From the NCBI RefSeq assembly GCF_010093535.1, contig NW_022985173.1, forward strand, positions 1,122,855 through 1,186,854: a stretch of 64,000 bases of DNA, written 5' to 3'. Source of the DNA: Lindgomyces ingoldianus (Eukaryota; Ascomycota; Dothideomycetes; Pleosporales; Lindgomycetaceae). Shown one piece after another: positions 56,056 to 64,000 of this stretch. The notes under the pieces are model-generated. The model was given only the letters and a program-made list of their open reading frames with translations. It was not told where the DNA came from and made no database searches. Within the stretch, counting starts at the first letter, position 1; each line of letters opens with the position of its first letter. The position numbers were made by a program, and so were the translations under genes.

Positions 56056-58889
56056 ATGGACCGCCCAGCTGCCGCAGCCATCCTAAGCTTGCACGCCATC
56101 AGCTCCTTTCCTGGTGGAATTTCGACTAATAGAGAAATCAGCTAGCACGTGCTTGTAGGAATATCAACGGCAGAGTTCATAAAGATTCACGCAGCTCAGC
56201 CTTCCGTACTAAACTCGGCGATTTTTACGGATAGCGAGGGCTTTGTCACAGAAGAAAAGGCCCAGATACTGGATAGTCGGCAATATGAACCTTCTACCCA
56301 GTCGTATGTCTTGCGCGACAGCTGAGAGAATCGCCTCATAAAGAGCCCAGATTTGGTATGAAGCGTTTCAAGAAGCACAGGAACTGGCAGGCATGCTAGA
56401 AGATAGTCAGACCAAGCTCAAAGCTCACGATAGTAAATTTAGGCAGATTAACGCGAAAAAGTTCACCCTTACCGAGCTTATGAGCTCACTCGAGGCGAAT
56501 CGAAACAGGTACGAATACGAAGACCTGAAAGGTCCAAAAGGATTTCTGCGCAAGGGGTTTAGGAAGCTAGGGGAGAATGCGCAGAGTTTTGGACAGTGGC
56601 TGCAACTAGTACCGAACTCGCAGTATTCGACGCCAATTGTGGGGTCATTCATGATCTTTCTCAGTGTCAGTTCATGCCTTGATTTCAACAGTGCTTACGC
56701 CATCAAGCTAACGTACGACGCCTTAGATGGCGGATCGCATGCACAAGGTCCGCGAAGACATCTTCGAAACGATGACGGCCGTTCCTGCAGACTTTAATGA
56801 CCTGCGAGACTATCTCTCCGTGTATAGAAACGTATCCGATGAAGATCTGTCTATCAAGGCAGCTAGTGTGTGCACCAATATCTTTCGGACACTTCAGCAT
56901 GCCATGAGATTTATGGGTGAAAATCCATTCAGTAAGTAGCCCGTAGACGGGGATGGCAGTCTACTATATTCTAACAACATTACAGAGAAAGCATTTAAAG
57001 CTTTGAGGTTAGAAAAGTATGAAGAAGTGGTTAGCACCTGCATCATCAATCTACAAGAGTCCAAACAACAATTCCGTGGTGCAGTTGACAAACACTTGCA
57101 CTCGAGAGTAGGATCGCTCTTTAAGTTAGCTAAGTCATCGAGCATGCTGCAAAGGATGATGATATGTGGTGAGTTTCTAGAGGACGGAGATATCTGCAAG
57201 TTATGTGGACTGTAATTGCTTACTTTCACCAGAGGTATTGTCCTACAAAAACACGACCATCGACGCTATCGAAAGCAGCCATAGAGACATCAAAGCAGAG
57301 CTAGAAAGCCTTCGGAACGCTGTCTCTAACGCCATGTATAACAAGCTCCTCTCAGACCAAGATGAACGAGAGTATCTTGCCGAAATGGCAGCGAGAAAGG
57401 TGCTGGAGCTGCAAAACCAGGAGATGACGTCCCACAAAAACGGTAGGCAGAATTTCAAGTATCCAGAATAGCTCATAATGTATTCACGGATGCAGGTATC
57501 AACATTTCCGAACAGGGCTTCCAACGAGGCGTAGTACTGTACGATTGGGCGATTTTGAGGCCTGTACGGGTGAGATTTTGTGTACGTTCGTACGACAGGG
57601 AGGAGGAGAGGTAGGTGTACGTATCGTAACTGTTACGGCTCACGTGATCTGTACGAGTAGTACAATTCAATTAAAGTACGCTGTACTCTAGTCAAAACAG
57701 CTAAGACTATAGGTCTCTAGAGACGCAAGATTAAGGTCTAATTAATTAGTTCTCCCTAGTAACAAGAGCAGATAGGACTAGATAAGGCCTGTAAGGCTGC
57801 AAAAGGCGTGGATAGATAACTCTGCAATAGAAAATGGTCTGTAATAGGCATTTTTAAGACAACAGACAGATAGATAGATTAAAACCCTTAGAAAGAGATT
57901 TAAGCGTCCACAGGCCTCCTGCTCGCCAGAGCCCTCATACCCCTCCAGAACCCCTATACAAACTTCCCAAAAAGGTAATACGATCCGTACTACGTACCGT
58001 ACCTAGGGCATCATTAAACGTACGGTACGGCTCACGAACTCGGTACGTTCGTACTGAACACGTGACCGTTACGGTTCACTTTGTACGGACCGTAGTACGG
58101 CCCGTTGGAAGCCCTGTTTCCGAAATCGAGATTCCTGGTTTCGACGAGAACCGCGCACAGTTAGATATCCTTAGCTGCCTCAGCCAAGGCGCTGCCCTCT
58201 CTGACCTGGACATTAGCCACTTAGCATGGATCAAGCACAACCTAGTTATGCGTAATTGGGTTTTCGAACGAAAATCTGTGGCCGTTCACATCGATGGAAA
58301 TATCGACATCGGCCCTGCTACTTACACCTCAGTAACATCCTTCCTCTGTGCGGAAACCGCTCATCTCTTTGATGCTATTCAAAAAACGTTTGTGCTTTCA
58401 TACTTCTGTGGCTTATTTGCAGCTCCCACATCGAAAGACCGCGCAGACGCTAGGGGCATGATGGCGAACTTATTAGGTCAGATACTGCAACATAAGGATG
58501 ATGAGGTGCTCCAGGAAGTAACGATTGATAATTCCCTTCATGTCGGTATCAAGAGTCTCGATTTTGACACGCTTTGTTTGGCATTCAAGGCATTAATGTT
58601 ACAGCTTCCCAAATCGTGGACCGTCATTTGTTTAATCGATTCGATCGACTTTTACGAGACACGGAAACGCAGAGACAAGACCTTGGAAACAATTCGGTGG
58701 TTGCTGAGATTGGCCAAGAGCTTAAAGAAGCACGATGGGGCAACGTTCAAGTTGCTCGTCACAGCATCTAAAATGTCGATAGCCGTTCGGAAAGAGTTCC
58801 ACTCTGAGAATCGGATTATATGCCCCGAAGTCCCGGTCGACAACTCTGTTCTTCCGCCAGGAGTCATAACAAATGACGTTTTCAGATAG
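56056..58889 (+). pseudogene. STAND/NLR-like protein gene, interrupted by a hAT-like MITE
   Basis: The N-terminal part matches the conserved N-terminal region of fungal STAND-type proteins (DUF7708-like, from memory): TAEFIKIHAAQPSVLN, FTLTELMSSLEANRNRYEYE, FRKLGENAQSFGQWLQLVP and DRMHKVREDIFETM. Introns at 56932..56985, 57169..57232 and 57443..57495 have good borders and keep frame. A coiled-coil region ends at 57512, where a 604-bp element (57513..58116) interrupts the codon series. Beyond it the frame resumes with IEIPGFDENRAQLDIL. A P-loop-domain-like part follows (FVLSYFCGLFAAPTS, WTVICLIDSIDFYE, FKLLVTASKMS) to the stop at 58889. No Walker A is visible there. The 5' end is also doubtful: an in-frame TAG at 56143 follows the ATG at 56056, and a TGA at 56323 needs a 43-nt intron (56308..56350) to be bypassed. 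Confidence 0.7.
57513..58116. mobile_element. Non-autonomous hAT-like element (MITE), 604 bp
   Basis: Terminal inverted repeats are exact over the first 14 bases (CAGGGCTTCCAACG at 57513; its complement ends at 58116), with further matches for about 10 more. Perfect 8-bp target duplications TTTCCGAA flank it at 57505..57512 and 58117..58124. Subterminal zones carry many GTACG/CGTAC and CACGTGA motifs on both sides; the centre has no coding potential. CAG-beginning TIRs with an 8-bp duplication are the hallmark of the hAT superfamily. It has inserted in an exon of the STAND-like gene. Confidence 0.93.
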
Positions 58890-61800
58890 GGGTATGCTGC
58901 TTTATCTACTTGGGGTGCCACGGCATAGCGGCTGAGATTCATCCCACTCAGTGGATGTTCTCCCATATAACCGAGTCAAAATTTAGGAATCCTCCAGTCA
59001 GAAACAGATTTAATATTCAAACGTGGGGTAGAAAGGTTTCTTCCACCGTCACCAACTAGGTATGTTACTGAAAGAATCCCGCAGACTCAAGTGGGCTAGC
59101 CTTGAGGAGAAGCGCAGTTAGCGGTAGTGAAAAGCAAAGGAGACACCGACTTCGCACAATTTAAGTAAGGTCAAAGAGTCAGTCACCCTTTTCTACGGTG
59201 TATGGGCTCTCTCTTGCATAATCCCTGATCAGGATTTTGGACGGCTCTATTTATCTGTTTCAAGTACTTTCCTCATTCGCCTTCGCCTTTTCGGCCTTTC
59301 GTGTCACCAGTTAACCTTTATATACCTTATTTCAACGCCCAAAGGGGGGGCCGTTGTCTTTACCCTTGAATATAGTCGTGGCAAGCGACACTGTTGTTAT
59401 TGACCCTTCGGGCAAGGTGCCCTAACGGGGGCCTTTTCTATTCACTGAAATTAAAAGCAGCCTCCCCTAAGTAGAAGTAGCTCACCGGAAATTTCTATTG
59501 ACCTGGTACTCACTTCTTATTTCGTGGGGAATATCTGCAGGATATCCAGGGGAAGCTACTTCCACAACCGATCCGTAGGTTCCTAGGAGCTACTAGAATT
59601 GGTATAGTTCGTCTAGGAACTTGTGAGCTAGTGAGAATCTATCTTCGTGTTTGATAGTTTATACTTAAGCCAGGTAGCGTTTCATAAAAAAATTATGCAA
59701 CGGAGAGAGTGCTTTACTTGTAAGACATCTTCCAAGGGAGAGACTTGTTCCTCAATTTCCAGATGGTAGGTGGTGAATGGGGAGTCTGACAATGATTTTA
59801 TTCCTCGAGATAACGATCGGTGTACAAGTTGGCACACACGGGCACGAGTACCGCACGCCTACTCTCCTCTACTCAAGGCGGTCAATCACTTTTAATACTA
59901 AAATATTCATTACATACTGCTGCGTTTATCTCGGAAAGTTTGTGATGGCTGAACTTGAACGCAAATGCCTATGTCGAGCCTGATTTACACATATCGAACC
60001 TGATTTACACGGTAATAGATATATGTTACTTATCTTGGGCTAAACATATTTACGACATAGGAAAGCGGGTACCGCTTGTCTTATATTGTCCTGAATAGCT
60101 TTCAACCCTCAGTTTTATCTACAATCACTTCCGAAACAAATCATTCAGCTCTATTGCAGTTCACCCCTACCATTTTATAACGGATACCCCGTTTCAGAAG
60201 GAGTTGGGGTAGATGGAGTTGCAAATGAGTTAAGAATTCAATTCAGCTACTGGAAATACGACTAATAGGGTTGTTCAGCCTTATACTCGAGATTTCAGAC
60301 ATTCTTTGCTGTTCCAGCGTCAACAAAACATGGCATCACATCATCTGCTGGAAAAACCTGATCCTACGCTTCTCCTTTCTAGGCCTTCTGAAGAAAACAG
60401 ATTCGCTGGGACGATGTAAGGAGGTTTTAATGGGATATGGGCCGCATATAGGAGTAGTTTGGTTAAATGGCGATGTTTGAATTTCCTGCGCCTTAGCGTA
60501 AGATAGTTACAGCCAATACTATGCCGCGGCATCCCGTGACGTTATACCCGTTTTCCAAAGTGCACTCCCCTTTTATTAACGCACATAAATGGGTGAATAG
60601 AGGACTAACGCTAGGTATGGACGAAAGCGTACTACAACGTATTCAAAAGTGGCAACTAAAGCACAGCTCATGGCTCGGGGTGAGTCATGAGATCTCCTGT
60701 CAAGGAGTTTGCCGTTAAAGTAGGATATAATAGTCCAATAAACCAGGAAGTGGACTGCGATGGCCTTGAACAGAAGCGTTTGGCAAACAAATATGGTGTG
60801 GTCTGAAGGACCTCGTGTGGGCAATCCCTGAGATTGGCTTGCCCGCAGATCTTAGGTCATGCTGATTGGAACGGCAAATATATGTTCCTATAGGGTAAGT
60901 TAGGTACGTAACTAGTGTTTCTGTTGCCCTAGGAGGACGCGCAGGTGGAAGAGAGCTAGAGGGGGTGGTTTTACTGCTGCTTCGTTTATTGCGTCATGCT
61001 TTTTGAGAAGAGGGAATAGTATGCTACAGCCATTCGCGCATTGTTTGGTGAAGACTTCAATTTGTCGTATAATGCGACTGGATTTCCTCTAGCTAAGTAT
61101 ACTTCCAGAATACAATCCGTTGTCAGCGAGTATCCAAAGATTAGAAGGTGATAATCGAGGGACCGTTCGGCCTCAGAAGAAGCACCCTTCTCAACTTCAA
61201 AACTGCATTTACGGTTTCCATCTCACCGGCGACTACAATATTAATCGACATATACATCTCAGACTACATCGGCTTCCGCAGAAACCGTCAAATCAGCACT
61301 TTTTGCCGCTTTCATCGTTTCAACCATATACATTCTCGTGGAAGAAACGACAGGTCCGCTTCGGCCGTGGAAGTAAAGCTTCCGAACCCTCCCACTGCTT
61401 GAGGGGTTAAATCTGAATGAGATAGTAAAAATATTTGGTTGAAGTGTTTATTGCAGTAGCGGGATAATTGAATGTAACATGGACGTTCAAGAATTCTTAT
61501 AATATGAGAACCCCCTATCAGGTTCTTGGGCCGTATACTTCGAAGACGAGGTAATGGTGTCAATAAGGCCCGCTCCGATCCCAACTAGACATGAGACATC
61601 AAAGATTTTGTAGTGTGAGAGGGACCGAGGGAATCCTAATGATAGGAGTCTGTAATGATTGTATGTACACGCAGTGTTGAGCGGCGCTGTTAGTGAACTA
61701 CCTAGATGTTGGGCACGTTTCGCAAGCTATAATGAAACCAATGACTAGTGCCGTTGTTTTTAATAGGGCTTATACGAAAAACCATGTTTTCGAACCGAAG

Positions 61801-63228
61801 GATGATCATAGCTGATACCGAGCGCACAACGAGCTGAATATACCGGGGTGGCAGAAGATCTCGAAGCCGACACAAAACTAATCTCTGGAAGCTCAACATA
61901 GCATATTCGCACATAATATGAACATGGGCAGGGCAGATTTAATTGGTTGAGCCTCTCGCTACAATTAAGTAGAGCATCAACTGAATATAAAATTTTGCTC
62001 AATTCCTCCTGTCGGTCCAAGTGTGGTGATAATATGCAAATATGATGTAAAACTCACACCATAACCACCTCAACGCCCCTGCACTCTGCACCTGCTTCCA
62101 ACACTTTGGGCGCTCAATTAGAAGCAACCCCACCTCTTTTATATGCAAGACATTGTGTGCTCTCTGCAGTGTACGGCACATTCCGCGCCACTTTTCGAGG
62201 CTTCCCCCTACCAGAGCCTTCGCCTCCAGATAATCCACTTTCCGAGCGACGCCATTGCTGCACCCCACGACGTTAATTCCGGAAATATACTCCGTACGTA
62301 CTCGCTTCCTCCGGCTCAGCTGAGGTCGAATGTCCAAAGGGACCTGCTCATGAAACTGGGGCGGAATGGAATGGCGGTGAGTCTTGTTCTTAAAAAAGGA
62401 AGTTCAAATTTCTTGGCGCCCTAGGACGGTTCCATGATTAGATTTGAGCATCGAAGCCGTGCGCTGGTGATTGAGGATTGAGGATGGACGATTAAGCAAA
62501 GACGGCAACTCAAGACTGTATTATTAGTAGTACCAGTCTCAACAAAACTTGCTCGATGAGACAACCGAACATCCTTCCGCGACAACCGCAACACTCCCTT
62601 ACTCTCGCCTGCCTCACAAAGAGTCAGCATCGCGACACTAAAACTGGGCGGTACAAGCACCGTGAGACTGCACTGCAGGTCACAAGATGTTCGGGGGATT
62701 CGGGCCAGTGTTAAGTGCATGCTGCATCGCGTCTGGAGTACCTTTGTCGGTTAAAAGTGGGCCTTCAAATGCCGACGACAAGCTGAGTCACCGATGCCAG
62801 TCTGATGTTGAGACGAGACTCCTTAGCGTCATAACCCGACGAGCCGGCGTGGGCAACCTTGAAGTTTCGAAGTCTGAGCTGGAGTTATTTGGAGTGGAGG
62901 GACCCGGCTGCAGGGAACACGTGGGTCGGACGAAATTACGACATTTGAGGACTTGCGGGGAATTTGACCTCAGTACCTGAGAAGGGTATTACTAGATTTG
63001 GAGGCTACAGTGTGGTATGTACAAGCCGATAAAGTCGGCGGATATCCATATCCCGAATACGCGGACCAGGGATTACCCAAAGGCTTTGTAGCCGGCGTTC
63101 TGAAAGGTGCATGGTGGTGACCACGCTGGTGGTAGGGCCGCGCAATGCTTGGCATAACCGGGCAATAACCCAGCTCGACCCCCGCGTTTCAACCCCAGGA
63201 GGCCTCAGCGTAGGTTTACTGGCCTGCT
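58890..63228. other. Gene-free tract of 4.3 kb
   Basis: No supportable gene. Around 59.2-59.5 kb there is TATATA, pyrimidine-rich and G-run sequence that could be an old LTR, but no ends were found. A 20-bp tandem duplication is at 59974..60013. The last part is the 3' side of VPS26. Confidence 0.4.
59974..60013. repeat. Two-copy 20-bp tandem duplication
   Basis: TCGAGCCTGATTTACACATA is followed directly by TCGAACCTGATTTACACGGT, three differences in 20 bases. Intergenic, no function evident. Confidence 0.6.
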
Positions 63229-64000
63229 TCATGATGCAGCAATCAACTTGTTCTGTTCTTGAGCTAGTGTCAGTCCTTCTGGGGCCTGTCTGAACAGGAC
63301 GATCTCTGACTGTTTGAAGTATCGCCTCGCATCTAGATCGATAAAACGTTAGTCATGCCTTAACGGCGAACAATGCGCGGAAGCATTCAAAACATCCGAG
63401 GAAGGCTGTAAAGCAGTGGGTCACATACCCTCGTCTATGAGCACCAAACTGAGGTAGTATCGCGTTGAGTACTTCTTGTTGACTTCTCGGAAAGTGGGGG
63501 TCAGGTCGAATCCGCCCAGGAAGAGCCGGATAGGGATCGTTTCTCCTACAAACCAATCAGCAGCATATCCGGGAGTGCAGCTTGCCCAGTGACCGGTGGA
63601 GTGGGAACAGACCTCTCGAGGGAGAGCCATCCATTATCTCGAATCGAACCAACGTCTCACTCTCGTTATATTGATTTGGCGCCGCACCGGTCGTCTCCCT
63701 TCGTATGATGGAGAGTTCCATATGCTTGATCTTTAACCGCACTAGCAGGAAGTATATCCTACCCACAATGACATCCTTAAGGTGGTATTTTGACTTAGAG
63801 TACTCGAACTCGATGTGGAGGCAGTCCTCAATGCCGACGTCCATCTTGATGGAGCTGTTCGTCTCGGGCGGTATGCGGTACGAGTACACCCAGAGGTCCT
63901 TCTCCCTCACGACATCTGCCATGCGTCGAGACACGGTGACGCGGACAAAGTAGCGCAGCTTGACATTGATGCCGTTGTACGATTCGTACTGCTTCTCGAC
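63229..64000 (-). CDS. VPS26: Retromer subunit Vps26 (N-terminus beyond window)
   Basis: Cargo-recognition subunit of the retromer coat on endosomes, for retrieval to the Golgi. Three exons lie in the window: 63613..64000 (continuing past the right edge), 63429..63545 and 63229..63332. Phases agree and the first base on the edge is a codon start. Strongly conserved arrestin-fold stretches are KLRYFVRVTVSRRMADVV, DVGIEDCLHIEFEYSKSKYH, DVIVGRIYFLLVRLKIKHME and SIIRRETTGAAPN. These are followed by IPIRLFLGGFDLTPTFREVN, KKYSTRYYLSLVLIDE and ARRYFKQSEIVLFRQ. The tail ends in QEQNKLIAAS. Introns are 67 nt (GTCTGT donor) and 96 nt. Confidence 0.95.

Noticed and set aside
59160..59520. LTR-like sequence (TATATA, pyrimidine runs, G-rich run)
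   Set aside because: No TG..CA ends, target duplication or second copy could be found.
1..64000. tRNA, rRNA, CRISPR arrays or bacterial-type operons
   Set aside because: No cloverleaf with a GTTCGAATC-type loop, no rRNA-like sequence and no spaced direct repeats were seen; gene structure is eukaryotic.

Overview
The window is nuclear DNA of a filamentous ascomycete (Pezizomycotina). Genes carry one to five short introns with GT..AG borders and CTAAC-like branch sites. Several proteins are of fungal type: the ERG8 phosphomevalonate kinase, the RSC7/Swp82 remodeller subunit, a CYA5-like PPR protein, GPI-anchored Ser-rich proteins and STAND-type receptor remnants. The gene content does not fix the class; Leotiomycetes-like is a guess only. 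Exon borders are my own reading and were tested only for frame and homology.

Layout. 0-8.6 kb is a compact housekeeping block: CYA5-like PPR (-, runs off the left edge), ERG8 (+), RPL35 (-), GOS1 (+) and ATP10 (-). 9.2-20.4 kb is a gene-poor accessory tract. It holds a truncated STAND/NLR fragment, a decayed pogo/Fot-type transposase, two families of dispersed repeat and a cell-surface-type gene interrupted by a stop inside its membrane segment. 20.5-38 kb holds RSC7/Swp82 (-), PRP11/SF3A2 (-), tubulin cofactor E (+), two small secreted GPI-type proteins (-), APQ12 (-) and a single-pass membrane protein (-), with long non-coding gaps. 44.5-49.7 kb has DIS3/RRP44 (-) and V-ATPase subunit H (+) sharing one promoter. 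50.6-58.9 kb is a second accessory block: an atypical SDR (+), a 1219-residue AAA+ ATPase (-) and, divergent from it, a STAND-like gene (+) split by a 604-bp hAT-like MITE with a perfect 8-bp target duplication. 58.9-63.2 kb shows no gene, and VPS26 (-) runs off the right edge.

The housekeeping genes serve unrelated core functions: isoprenoid synthesis, translation, Golgi and endosome traffic, mitochondrial assembly, RNA decay, splicing, chromatin, tubulin folding and vacuole acidification. They show no operon-like logic beyond shared bidirectional promoters. The two accessory tracts are where novelty lies: both carry pieces of fungal innate-immunity or incompatibility-type STAND proteins, and both show transposon damage.
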